A stretch of 64,000 nt of DNA, taken from Neiella marina (GTDB lineage: Bacteria > Pseudomonadota > Gammaproteobacteria > Enterobacterales > Neiellaceae). Each line of letters begins with the position of its first letter. Position 1 is the stretch's first letter. The DNA lies in the NCBI RefSeq assembly GCF_002165625.1, contig NZ_NGNS01000018.1, positions 33,165 to 97,164 on the forward strand, read 5' to 3'. Below the pieces are notes generated by a model. It was not told the origin of the DNA, made no database searches, and saw only the letters and a program-made list of their open reading frames with translations. Below are positions 34,391 through 41,546 of the stretch, piece by piece. The position numbers and the translations under genes are program-made.

Positions 34391-35392
34391 CTAAGGTTTG
34401 GCTACATGAATAAAAAAATCCGACGTTATGCTGCTACTGCCTGGAGTCGGCAAACTGCTAATTAAAACGTCATCTCCTAGCTTTAACTGCAGCTTCTTGG
34501 GTCCCTGTTGACGTCGACTGACCGGCAATTGGGAGTGGAACAGCACCACCTTGGTGCCATTGGTTGTGAGTAAATCTGCTGACACATGTGCGTCTGTGAA
34601 GTCGTCAGCGTCTACTCGGGAAAACATGATTACTTGTCGTTGTTGCTCGTTGGCACCTGCGTCAGCAATGGTGAGCGCAGCGAAATCTTCTGCGAGATAA
34701 TTGGACGCCAGCACGTAGTAGCTCAAGACATCATCTCGGGCATTAAAATGCAGCGCCATTGATGGTGCTGTTTGATAAAAATCTGCGGCAATGGTCAGCT
34801 CCAATAATGCGATTGCATTGGCAGGCATATCGGGCTGATAGCAGATGTTGTGGCTGACGGTTTGATCGTTATAGGTTTCTGACACGGTGTAACAGCCAGT
34901 GCCAAACTGTGTTAACAACAAACTGAAATCAGTGCTCTGATAACCATCGGTAATATGCTTGCTGACAATCGTTTGACCGCTATCTGATGCAAGCTTTAGC
35001 TGAATTGGTCGCTGCTCAAAAGTGAGGGAGAAATTGTAACGGCCGGGAACTTGCAAATATTGCTTTGGCGGGTTCAGTGAACTTGCGTCGTCATCGTTAC
35101 GATAGACCGGCAAGTAGTTGCTGGCCTCAGGCAGTGCAGTGACCGCAGCAAAATGTGTTTGTGAAATACACAACCAAAACTGCAATACCTGATCGGCCAT
35201 TGAGTGTCTTGGTAAATGTTCAGCCTGTTGCTCAAAGTAGATTTCGCTATGACCGCCATGACTAACTAGTTTATGGCAACAAGCGTCAAGGCTTCGCTGA
35301 CTCTGTGGTGTCGGTTGCCACCATAAATCAGCACACGGTCCTTGGTAGTAGTCATGGCTAATCGGCAGCTCTAGTAGTTTGGCGTGAGTCAT
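34391..35392 (-). CDS. Unknown eCIS-operon protein between tail-terminator and sheath genes
   Basis: I do not recognise this 333-aa protein. It looks like a soluble, two-domain, beta-rich protein. Residues about 60-190 have alternating hydrophobic strands (LQVPGRYNFSLTFEQRPIQL), and 200-330 again (IALLELTIAADFYQTAPSMALHFN, then LQLKLGDDVLISSLPTPG). No signal peptide, membrane helix, coiled coil or enzyme motif is visible. The ATG at 35,392 has AGGAG 9 bases upstream. Its place in the operon, directly before the sheath gene, argues for a structural or assembly role such as a cap, collar or sheath chaperone. That is only inference. Confidence 0.6.
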   Translation of the reverse strand: MTHAKLLELPISHDYYQGPCADLWWQPTPQSQRSLDACCHKLVSHGGHSEIYFEQQAEHLPRHSMADQVLQFWLCISQTHFAAVTALPEASNYLPVYRNDDDASSLNPPKQYLQVPGRYNFSLTFEQRPIQLKLASDSGQTIVSKHITDGYQSTDFSLLLTQFGTGCYTVSETYNDQTVSHNICYQPDMPANAIALLELTIAADFYQTAPSMALHFNARDDVLSYYVLASNYLAEDFAALTIADAGANEQQRQVIMFSRVDADDFTDAHVSADLLTTNGTKVVLFHSQLPVSRRQQGPKKLQLKLGDDVLISSLPTPGSSSITSDFFIHVAKP

Positions 35393-35397
35393 AGGCA

Positions 35398-35979
35398 CTA
35401 ACTCCTGTGCTCAGCAGAGTTAATATTGCTATGCACTGACAAAACCGGAGGGCCAATCGTTGCTAAGGCCTGATCATGCAGACTCACTAATCGTATTTTG
35501 TACATGACGCTGGGTAGGTGTTTACCACCCAAAAACGCCCATATTTGATTGAGTTGGTCGTAACTCAGTGATTGCAGATCAAGGCTGATGCGGGAAATTT
35601 GTTGGCTTAAGCCCGGATTCTGTTCGGCTCTAAAGACACTATGCGACTGAAAAAAGGTCATCAGCAATGACAAATACTTTAGTGCTTGGTCGTATTCAGT
35701 AAAGCGAGCAACCAGCATGACATAGAGGTTTAGTCGCAGCTCAGGGGGGAGCTTTACAGTCTTGCCGTTGACAAAACTGTTACTCGGAAGCTGTTGGCGA
35801 GCTGTTGCCTCTTGCTCCATGTTGAGCAAGGTGAGGGCGATGCTTTCTTTGCCGATGGCGTACTTGCCATTGTCATCAACCACTTGGCCAAGTTTGACGA
35901 TATTGTCAGTAACACCGGTCTTGGCTTTCAAAAAGTCATTGGACTGATCGGCAATAAATTGCAGTGCTGTATCCAGCAT
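35398..35979 (-). CDS. Tail-terminator/cap protein, DUF4255 (Afp16/Pvc16-like)
   Basis: A 193-aa protein of the DUF4255/Pvc16 N-terminal family: LDTALQFIADQSNDFLKAKT, ESIALTLLNMEQEATARQ, LRLNLYVMLVARFTEYDQALKYLS, and IWAFLGGKHLPSVMYKIRLV. In Afp the equivalent protein caps the tube end and stops elongation. The ATG at 35,979 is chosen because homologues start at this MLDTAL position; upstream in-frame codons run into the promoter region. It is the first gene of the injection operon, so the promoter should lie upstream of 35,980. Confidence 0.85.
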   Translation of the reverse strand: MLDTALQFIADQSNDFLKAKTGVTDNIVKLGQVVDDNGKYAIGKESIALTLLNMEQEATARQQLPSNSFVNGKTVKLPPELRLNLYVMLVARFTEYDQALKYLSLLMTFFQSHSVFRAEQNPGLSQQISRISLDLQSLSYDQLNQIWAFLGGKHLPSVMYKIRLVSLHDQALATIGPPVLSVHSNINSAEHRS

Positions 35980-36285
35980 TCTCGTTCCATTGATGGTTGT
36001 TATTTCGTTCTGATCAATCCACTTGACAGCAAAACAACACAAGAACAACAGGCACAGCTGATCGTGATGTCTATTGAGGCTAACAGAGGATTGTTGACCC
36101 CGCCAATTAAAAGCAGCGGAATTTTTTGTCGCGATAAGGGGAAACAGCCAACAGTACTATTGGTAATGGTTGCCTTTTGTTGGTTGTTGATTGAAGCATT
36201 GTGACGCGCGCAGCGCCCAATTTAAGGACTAGTGTTCAAACCGTTGGGTTAAAAAACACCCTCAAATTGACACTTGCACAAAAAT
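35980..36285. other. Intergenic region upstream of the eCIS operon
   Basis: This part of the roughly 390-base gap between the divergent eCIS operon and the MerC-like gene has no convincing gene. It should contain the eCIS promoter (leftward) and any operator controlling it. I could not identify a clear -35/-10 pair or a sigma-54 element on the minus strand. It is more A+T-rich near the right-hand end. Confidence 0.4.
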
Positions 36286-36304
36286 GATATGTTGTAACAT
36301 AATT
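36286..36304. promoter_or_regulatory. Zur-box-like operator upstream of the MerC-dihydroorotase-GTPase genes
   Basis: GATATGTTGTAACATAATT contains ATGTTGTAACAT, a palindrome broken only at the central two bases. It matches the gammaproteobacterial Zur-box core (TGTTATAACA) closely. It lies 66-84 bases before the start of the MerC-like gene. A second, perfect core occurs at 41,470-41,479 upstream of the zinc ABC transporter, and a Zur-type regulator is encoded at 43,562. Confidence 0.65.
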
Positions 36305-36322
36305 GTTGGCTGTTTGATTATT

Positions 36323-36341
36323 AAGAATGACTCTCATTTTC
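36323..36341. promoter_or_regulatory. Fur-box-like inverted repeat
   Basis: AAGAATGACTCTCATTTTC holds the exact inverted repeat AATGA-CTC-TCATT and agrees with the 19-bp Fur consensus at 13 positions by my count. It is centred about 37 bp downstream of the Zur-box-like site and 38 bp before the start of the MerC-like gene, where a repressor would block transcription. Dual metal control is possible. It may also be chance, since such AT-rich repeats are not rare. Confidence 0.35.
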
Positions 36342-36369
36342 ATGTGATGAGTAATACGGAGAATCACAT

Positions 36370-36762
36370 ATGACTAGTAGGGCTCAGACGTTTGACGGCA
36401 TTGCCATCGGCATTTCATTGTTGTGCGCGATTCATTGCGCCGCGCTGCCAATTGCGATGGCGCTCTTACCTGCGTTGGCTGGAACCATGCTTGCGGATGA
36501 ATCATTTCATTTGATTTTGGTTGTTGGCATTTTACCGACCAGTGCCTACGCACTGGTCATGGGCTGCAGAAAGCATGGCCACTGGCAAGTGCTGAGTTGG
36601 GGGCTATCAGGTTTAGCGCTACTAATTCTGGCGTTGGCGATTGGCCATGACTTGCTTGGCGAATATGGCGAAAAAGGCATGACTTTACTGGGGTCTTCGT
36701 TGGTGGCAATCGGTCACATAAAAAATTACCGTCTTTGTCGGAGTAAAGCATGCGTCAGCTAG
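36370..36762 (+). CDS. MerC-domain inner-membrane protein
   Basis: The 130-aa protein has four hydrophobic helices and the paired-cysteine CAIHC motif in the first one (about 20-24), as in MerC-family metal transporters. MerC itself imports mercury, but relatives in zinc-regulated clusters probably handle zinc or another divalent ion. The Zur-box-like sequence upstream supports a role in zinc shortage. Its end overlaps the dihydroorotase gene by 13 bases, so the two are translated together. Substrate specificity cannot be decided from the sequence. Confidence 0.78.
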   Translation: MTSRAQTFDGIAIGISLLCAIHCAALPIAMALLPALAGTMLADESFHLILVVGILPTSAYALVMGCRKHGHWQVLSWGLSGLALLILALAIGHDLLGEYGEKGMTLLGSSLVAIGHIKNYRLCRSKACVS

Positions 36763-38084
36763 TGATTAAGAATGCTCGTATCGTCAATGAAGGTCTGATA
36801 ACCGAAGGTGACGTAAAAATTGATGGCGAGCGAATTGCCAAAATTGCATCGTCAATTTCAGTGCCGGCGACAGCGCAAGTCATTGATGCTAATGGTGCGG
36901 TATTGATGCCAGGGATGATCGATGACCAAGTGCATTTTCGCGAGCCTGGGATGACCCACAAGGGCACCATTGCCAGTGAATCACGAGCGGCAGTGGCTGG
37001 CGGTATTACCAGTTACATGGAAATGCCAAACGTTAAACCTTCCACCACCACCATTCCTGCGCTTGAGCAAAAACATGCCATCGCGGCGCAATCATCATTG
37101 GCCAACTATTCGTTTTATCTAGGCGCTTCGCTCGACAATTTAGATCAAATTAAGCAAGTCGACCCCAGCAAAGTTTGTGGTGTTAAAGTCTTTATGGGCG
37201 CTTCAACCGGCGATTTGTTAGTCGATCAACCGGATGTGTTAGAAGACATTTTCCGCGAATGCCCAGTGCTGATTGCCACTCACTGTGAGAATGGTGCAGT
37301 GATCGCTGATAATTTAGCGAGGGTACTGCAAACCAATAACGAACTGACAATTGACCACCACCCGATCATTCGAGATGCTGAGTCCTGTTATCAATCGTCG
37401 TCCTTTGCGGTCAATTTAGCCAAGCGTCACGGTACCCAGCTCAATGTGTTGCACATCACCACGGCGCGCGAATTAGAATTGTTTGAGCCTGGGTCAGTGG
37501 TTGGTAAATCGATTACTGCAGAAGCCTGCGTTCATCACTTGTGGTTTTCAAAACGAGATTATGCCCAACGAGGCAACCTGATTAAGTGTAATCCGGCGAT
37601 AAAAGCAGAGAGCGACCGTTTGGCGATCCTACAGGCCATTCGTGATCAACGAATTGATATCATTGCCACCGATCATGCGCCTCATACTTGGGTCGAGAAG
37701 CAGCAAGCCTATGCTCAAGCACCAGCCGGTTTACCTTTGGTTCAACATGCACTGCTAACTTTGTTTGAGCAAGTAAAACGTGGCCAGTTGACGCTTGCGC
37801 AAGTGGTCGAGAAAACAGCGCATAACCCTGCGCTCCGATACCAAGTTGCAGAGCGTGGTTTCATTCGCGAGGGCTATTTTGCTGATTTGGCGTTGATTGA
37901 CCCCAATCAAGGAACGTCGGTTACTCACCGAAATACCAACTACTTGTGCCAATGGTCGCCATTTGATGGGGTCGATTTTTCAGCGAAAGTAATGGCAACT
38001 TTAGTTAATGGCCAACAGGTTTACGATGGCTCACAAACGATAGCCAGTGCTGCGATAGGACAAGCCCTGAAATTTGATCGTTAG
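36750..38084 (+). CDS. Dihydroorotase-family amidohydrolase (zinc-starvation PyrC paralogue)
   Basis: This 444-aa protein is a type I (COG0044) dihydroorotase homologue. It has GMIDDQVHFREPG, VFMGAS, ATHCENG, LHITTARELELF and DHAPH. The usual metal ligand pair H-x-H in the first motif is Q60-V-H62 here, so one ligand is glutamine. This DDQVHFREPG form defines a subfamily that I recall in other bacteria too. Zur-regulated PyrC2 paralogues are known to replace the zinc-rich housekeeping enzyme during zinc shortage, and the operon context (MerC-like upstream, GTPase downstream) fits that. The reaction would be ring closure of carbamoyl-aspartate to dihydroorotate. Confidence 0.82.
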   Translation: MRQLVIKNARIVNEGLITEGDVKIDGERIAKIASSISVPATAQVIDANGAVLMPGMIDDQVHFREPGMTHKGTIASESRAAVAGGITSYMEMPNVKPSTTTIPALEQKHAIAAQSSLANYSFYLGASLDNLDQIKQVDPSKVCGVKVFMGASTGDLLVDQPDVLEDIFRECPVLIATHCENGAVIADNLARVLQTNNELTIDHHPIIRDAESCYQSSSFAVNLAKRHGTQLNVLHITTARELELFEPGSVVGKSITAEACVHHLWFSKRDYAQRGNLIKCNPAIKAESDRLAILQAIRDQRIDIIATDHAPHTWVEKQQAYAQAPAGLPLVQHALLTLFEQVKRGQLTLAQVVEKTAHNPALRYQVAERGFIREGYFADLALIDPNQGTSVTHRNTNYLCQWSPFDGVDFSAKVMATLVNGQQVYDGSQTIASAAIGQALKFDR

Positions 38085-38146
38085 CAGCAAAGGTCGGTAC
38101 AGTGATCACTAATAGGTCGAGATAGCCCGCCAAAAAAAGAGTTTCG

Positions 38147-38527
38147 ATGACTAAACATGAGATAAACGATAAGGATATCCTTGCGCTGTTCGAACAATGG
38201 AATAGCGCTCTTCAGACAGGCCTGCCGAGTGAAGTAGTTGCACTGTATTGTCAGGATGCGGTGTTGTTGCCGACCATCTCTAATGATGTGCGGCGGAGCC
38301 ACTCCGAAATTGAAGACTACTTTGAGTTGTTTTTGGCAAGAAAACCGGTTGGAAAAATTGATCAGTGCAGTGTCCGCTTGCACGGCGATATTGCTATTAA
38401 CTCAGGGGTGTACACCTTTTCGTTTGATAACGAGCCAGACGTTCAGGCTCGCTTTACCTTTGTGTACCGAAATACAGGCAACCGATGGATGATCATTGAG
38501 CACCATTCATCACAAATGCCAGAGTGA
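38147..38527 (+). CDS. SnoaL-like/CaMKII-association-domain protein (SgcJ/EcaC family)
   Basis: A 126-aa single-domain protein with the cone-shaped NTF2-like fold pattern: DILALFEQWNSALQTG, VVALYCQDAVLLPT, RSHSEIEDYFELFL, and FTFVYRNTGNRWMIIEHHSS. The ending W-x-I-x-x-H-H-S-S is typical of the SgcJ/EcaC group. Members usually bind small ligands, and the chemistry is often unknown. It lies between two zinc-regulon genes in the same direction, 62 bases after the dihydroorotase, so it may be co-regulated. A direct role in zinc use is not visible; its clustered histidines are few. Confidence 0.7.
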   Translation: MTKHEINDKDILALFEQWNSALQTGLPSEVVALYCQDAVLLPTISNDVRRSHSEIEDYFELFLARKPVGKIDQCSVRLHGDIAINSGVYTFSFDNEPDVQARFTFVYRNTGNRWMIIEHHSSQMPE

Positions 38528-38569
38528 TAACAAGATGGAGCGCCCTTGAGGCGTCACAAGCAGCACCTC

Positions 38570-39634
38570 ATGTCGAACAAATTAAGTAGAATCCCAACCA
38601 ACATCATTACCGGTTTTCTCGGTGTTGGAAAAACCACAACGATCTCCCATTTACTGCAAGCTAAACCAGCAGATGAGCGCTGGGCCGTGTTGGTCAATGA
38701 ATTTGGCGAAATCGGCATTGATGGCCGTTTGTTGAGCGGCAAACACAGCGAGGAAGAACAAATATTCATTGCTGAAGTACCCGGCGGTTGCATGTGTTGT
38801 GTGATGGGGCTACCGACGAAAGTAACCTTGAACAAGCTCCTTCAACAGGCCAAGCCAGATCGATTGATCATCGAACCCACTGGATTAGGCCACCCTCAGG
38901 AAGTGCTAGATTTGCTCCGCTCTGAGCACTATCAGGATGTATTGGAAGTTCGCTCGACCATTACATTAGTCGACGCCCGAGTGCTTGTTGATCGGCGTTA
39001 CACCGAACACGATATTTTCAACCAACAACTGCAAGTTGCCGATGTGGTCGTAGCGAGTAAAAGTGATTGTTATCAACACGAGTCGGCACAGCTAGAGCAG
39101 TATGTGCAGACGGTTGCAGGCAAACAACATTGTCCCGTCGTTGCGATTGAACAAGGGCAATTGGCACTTCATTGGCTTGATTCAACGGCACTCGATCGCG
39201 CTTCAAAACACCAGCACCATCATCATGACCATGACCATGAGCACCATCATCATGAACACGATGATGAATCGGCTTTGGAGAAGTCAGCAACATCGATGAA
39301 TCAGCAGCTTGCCACGTGCGGATATGCTGAAGTCAGAAACCACAAGGGTGAGTACTATAGTTGCGGTTGGCGCTTTGATGATGGCTGGTTGTTCGATTCG
39401 GATCGTATCGAAAGTGTATTACGACAACTGCAATGTCAGCGGATGAAAGCGGTGTTCGCCACAGACACAGGTCCGTTAGGGTTTAGCTTGATTGATGGCG
39501 AACTGGCCAAACAAGCATTGCAGTCAGCTCAGGGCAACAGCATTGAGTTGATTGATCAAAATGCACGCGCTTTCGATTCGGTGCTAGAACAACTACTACA
39601 AACCAGAAGCAGCACCGATAGCGGTGCTGCCTGA
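38570..39634 (+). CDS. COG0523/CobW-family GTPase, putative zinc metallochaperone
   Basis: The protein has P-loop GFLGVGKTT (residues 15-23), the metal-binding GGCMCCVMG motif, NEFGEIGIDG, and the base-specificity SKSD loop. A His/Asp-rich stretch near bases 39,210-39,265 (HQHHHHDHDHEHHHHEHDDE) could store or pass on zinc. The C-terminal CobW domain is intact. Zur-regulated COG0523 proteins (ZigA/ZagA/YeiR group) deliver zinc to client enzymes during starvation. The ATG at 38,570 gives the usual N terminus. A TTG at 38,546 has GGAG at better spacing and is a real alternative. Confidence 0.87.
   Translation: MSNKLSRIPTNIITGFLGVGKTTTISHLLQAKPADERWAVLVNEFGEIGIDGRLLSGKHSEEEQIFIAEVPGGCMCCVMGLPTKVTLNKLLQQAKPDRLIIEPTGLGHPQEVLDLLRSEHYQDVLEVRSTITLVDARVLVDRRYTEHDIFNQQLQVADVVVASKSDCYQHESAQLEQYVQTVAGKQHCPVVAIEQGQLALHWLDSTALDRASKHQHHHHDHDHEHHHHEHDDESALEKSATSMNQQLATCGYAEVRNHKGEYYSCGWRFDDGWLFDSDRIESVLRQLQCQRMKAVFATDTGPLGFSLIDGELAKQALQSAQGNSIELIDQNARAFDSVLEQLLQTRSSTDSGAA
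39609..39630. other. Strong hairpin at the 3' end of the GTPase gene
   Basis: GCAGCACCG-ATAG-CGGTGCTGC is a perfect 9-bp G+C-rich stem with a 4-base loop. It overlaps the last codons and sits between two convergent genes. There is no T tract on either side, so it is not a standard intrinsic terminator, but it could protect mRNA 3' ends or aid bidirectional termination. Confidence 0.5.
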
Positions 39635-39656
39635 TGATGGGGCACTTCTGCTGTAA

Positions 39657-40277
39657 TTAATTCAGTGTCAACTCGGTCGCTTGTTTAGACAACTCTGAGC
39701 CGCCTTGGCTGCTGTCAATAAACCACTGCACTTTGATTGTTTCAAGTTGCGGCATGACGCTAAATAACTGAGTTTCAATTGCTGATACCGGACCAGAACA
39801 GCTGAACTGATAGTGAGCGATTAGGTTGCTGTGCTGGCTGTGGTCATGGTGCTCATGTTCGTCATGGTGTTCATGCTTATCATGATGTTCGTGCTCGTCA
39901 TGGTGCTCATGCTTATCATGATGTTCGTGCTTGTCATGATCATCTTGATGTTGGTGCGATTCGAGTTCGAACGGAAACTCCACGTCTTGGCCTGTTAGCT
40001 TACAACTTGCGCCGCTAAATGAGAAAGGCGTGCTGGCTTTATAAGCAGTTACTGCCGCTTGGTAAGCTTTGATTTGATCGGCAGTTTCTGGCTGATGCTC
40101 AAACCCGATGATATTGGCAAGAGGCGAGCTAAATTCAATTTCCAGATCTTGGCCTTGTTGCACTAGGTTAAGTTCGGCAATGCCATGTTGGTGAGCTGAT
40201 GATTCGGCGAGTGCAGGTGAAGCGCCCATCGCTAGTAGTGACAACGTTAAGGCCGAATAGGCAAGAGCTTGTTTCAT
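39657..40277 (-). CDS. DUF2796 periplasmic zinc-binding protein (ZrgA-like)
   Basis: An exported protein (signal peptide MKQALAYSALTLSLL...ASPALA). The mature part contains AHQHGIAELNLVQQGQDLEIEFSSPLANIIGFEH, the DUF2796 signature, then a run of His-rich 6-residue units (DKHEHH/DEHEHH, five copies). It ends in a beta domain with the IKVQWF strand. In Vibrio cholerae the DUF2796 protein ZrgA belongs to a Zur-regulated zinc uptake system. The His repeats probably bind zinc ions in the periplasm. The ATG at 40,277 gives the better signal peptide; an in-frame ATG at 40,292 is possible. It is the last gene of a three-gene leftward operon. Confidence 0.85.
   Translation of the reverse strand: MKQALAYSALTLSLLAMGASPALAESSAHQHGIAELNLVQQGQDLEIEFSSPLANIIGFEHQPETADQIKAYQAAVTAYKASTPFSFSGASCKLTGQDVEFPFELESHQHQDDHDKHEHHDKHEHHDEHEHHDKHEHHDEHEHHDHSQHSNLIAHYQFSCSGPVSAIETQLFSVMPQLETIKVQWFIDSSQGGSELSKQATELTLN
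39846..39935. repeat. Five tandem 18-bp units encoding His-rich repeats
   Basis: Five consecutive, slightly diverged 18-bp units lie at 39,846, 39,864, 39,882, 39,900 and 39,918. Each encodes D-K/E-H-E-H-H on the minus strand inside the DUF2796 gene. Units 2-3 and 4-5 form near-identical 36-bp pairs, so copy number has probably changed by pairwise duplication. The frame is kept, so expansion would only lengthen the zinc-binding arm. Confidence 0.85.
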
Positions 40278-40310
40278 TTTATGAGTATCCATTTAACTAA
40301 AACTGAAAAA

Positions 40311-40841
40311 CTAATTAGTCGTGCTTGCCGTTTTAGGAGCGTCACTAACGGCCTTAATTAATATGAAACTGGACTTGGCAGCAGGTTGACCATCGCTGAC
40401 GCCACTGAGTTTACCGCGGAGAACATAGGTACCCGCTTTGGTTGGTGCCACCGTTAATATCAGCTCGGCATCGGTGGCCGGGGTAATTTGTTGATCGGAG
40501 GCACCGTTTAAGCTCACGGCATCATCGGCTTGCCACAGCACTTTGGCGTCGCTAACGCTCTCTGGCACGATGATGGTGTAGGGCACGTCTGAAATTTGCC
40601 CCACTGGCACCGTATATCTGGGTTCTGCGGCCAATGCCATGCCTTGAGCAATCGGGCTACTCAAATCTGATGCTGATTTGAGATGCATGTTCATCGGGTA
40701 AAAGCCGAAACCCGGTCCATGATTATCGCAGCCAAATACAGCTGAAGGCGACATCAGTGTCAGGCTCGCTAGCACTAGTGTTTTCAAACACCAGGACGGA
40801 GCCGATCGGGTTAATAATCGCTGTGGTCTAAGTTTGCTCAT
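40311..40841 (-). CDS. Exported protein of the zinc ABC locus (ZrgB-type position)
   Basis: This roughly 176-aa protein has an N-terminal basic stretch and hydrophobic core (LKTLVLASLTLMSPSAVFG), so it is exported. The mature part begins CDNHGPGFGFYPMNMHL, with a cysteine directly after the likely cleavage site, two histidines and two methionines that could bind metal. The C-terminal half looks like an Ig-type beta sandwich (AELILTVAPTKAGTYVLRGKL). It is encoded between the DUF3299 and DUF2796 genes, as in the Vibrio Zrg locus. I cannot assign a more exact role. The ATG at 40,841 has a GAG-type ribosome site; GTG at 40,847 is possible. Confidence 0.7.
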   Translation of the reverse strand: MSKLRPQRLLTRSAPSWCLKTLVLASLTLMSPSAVFGCDNHGPGFGFYPMNMHLKSASDLSSPIAQGMALAAEPRYTVPVGQISDVPYTIIVPESVSDAKVLWQADDAVSLNGASDQQITPATDAELILTVAPTKAGTYVLRGKLSGVSDGQPAAKSSFILIKAVSDAPKTASTTN

Positions 40842-40859
40842 TGTCACTCGAACTATTGG

Positions 40860-41429
40860 TTACTCGGAGTACGGCGCGACGGAATCAACCACCAGAGTGT
40901 AAGCTGCCGTCCCCATATCGCTTGCCGTTGTTTCTACCTTTAACGTCCCTTCGAGCCAAAAAGCGTCTTGGTATGAACTCAGTTTTACGCCATCGGCATA
41001 TGTGACATAAACAATTTGATTAGGTGGTGGTGGCGGCAAGTGCAGGCAAGCACCGAAAAATGGCACCAATAAAAACTCTGTGGCGGTGAATTCATCTTTC
41101 ATTTCTAGCGGCACTACAAACCCAGGTAACCTGATTTTGCTATTGTTGAACTCTGCAACCACGCGGGTCGATTCCAGCGCTGCTAGGTAGCGTTTGGTTG
41201 CTTCGTCCTCCGCCCCTGCCAGTCCTTCGACTGAATCTTCTGCGCTGCCGTCGGCAATTTGGTCAATGGTATCCGGCGGGTTGAGTAATGCGTCTAAGTC
41301 ATCGGCCGGCATTAATTCGATCCACTCGATTTGACGATACTCGCCAGTCGACGCGTCTGCTGCAGCATTAACTGCGAAAGCGGCAAAGGCTATCGCGCAA
41401 AGTGCCGAGCGCAGGTGAGCAATGAACAT
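40860..41429 (-). CDS. DUF3299 exported protein of the zinc ABC locus
   Basis: A 189-aa exported protein: signal peptide ending near AAADA, then IEWIELMPADDLDALLNPP, and the DUF3299 core IRLPGFVVPLEMKDEFTATEFLLVPFFGACLHLPPPPPNQIVYV. That core is typical of proteins encoded with Zrg-type transporters and contains the conserved CLHLPPPPPNQ turn. The C, H and acidic residues may contact zinc. It is the first gene of the leftward operon, starting 40 bases from the Zur-box-like palindrome. No membrane helix is visible in the mature protein. Confidence 0.83.
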   Translation of the reverse strand: MFIAHLRSALCAIAFAAFAVNAAADASTGEYRQIEWIELMPADDLDALLNPPDTIDQIADGSAEDSVEGLAGAEDEATKRYLAALESTRVVAEFNNSKIRLPGFVVPLEMKDEFTATEFLLVPFFGACLHLPPPPPNQIVYVTYADGVKLSSYQDAFWLEGTLKVETTASDMGTAAYTLVVDSVAPYSE

Positions 41430-41465
41430 GTATTGATACTCCGGTGAATGTCGAATGGTAACAAA

Positions 41466-41484
41466 AACGTGTTATAACATATCG
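41466..41484. promoter_or_regulatory. Zur-box-like operator between divergent zinc transport genes
   Basis: The core TGTTATAACA (41,470-41,479) is a perfect palindrome and matches the gammaproteobacterial Zur core. It lies 41 bases upstream of the leftward DUF3299 gene and 68 bases upstream of the rightward ABC ATPase gene, so a single site could repress both. With the site at 36,286 it makes a pair in the same locus. Confidence 0.75.
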
Positions 41485-41546
41485 CCTAACTTCGATGAAT
41501 AGAGTTTTAGCTCTGTCATCGTTTTGTCAAATAGGGCGTCTTTGTA

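Noticed and set aside
14055..36048. The contractile gene cluster as a prophage.
   Set aside because: There are no capsid, portal, terminase, integrase or lysis genes, while eCIS-specific genes (DUF4157, AAA+ ATPase, DUF5908, CIS tape measure) are present.
14055..36048. The contractile gene cluster as a type VI secretion system.
   Set aside because: No TssJLM membrane complex, TssK or ClpV genes are present, and the sheath is a single eCIS/phage-type protein rather than TssB/TssC.
35794..36204. A 136-codon open frame on the + strand over the start of the DUF4255 gene.
   Set aside because: It lies opposite a well-supported eCIS gene, has no family-like motif, and its tail runs through the intergenic region.
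39210..39265. The CAT/CAC-rich stretch in the GTPase gene as a simple-sequence repeat of its own.
   Set aside because: It has no regular unit length; it is better described as a His-rich coding segment than as a tandem repeat.
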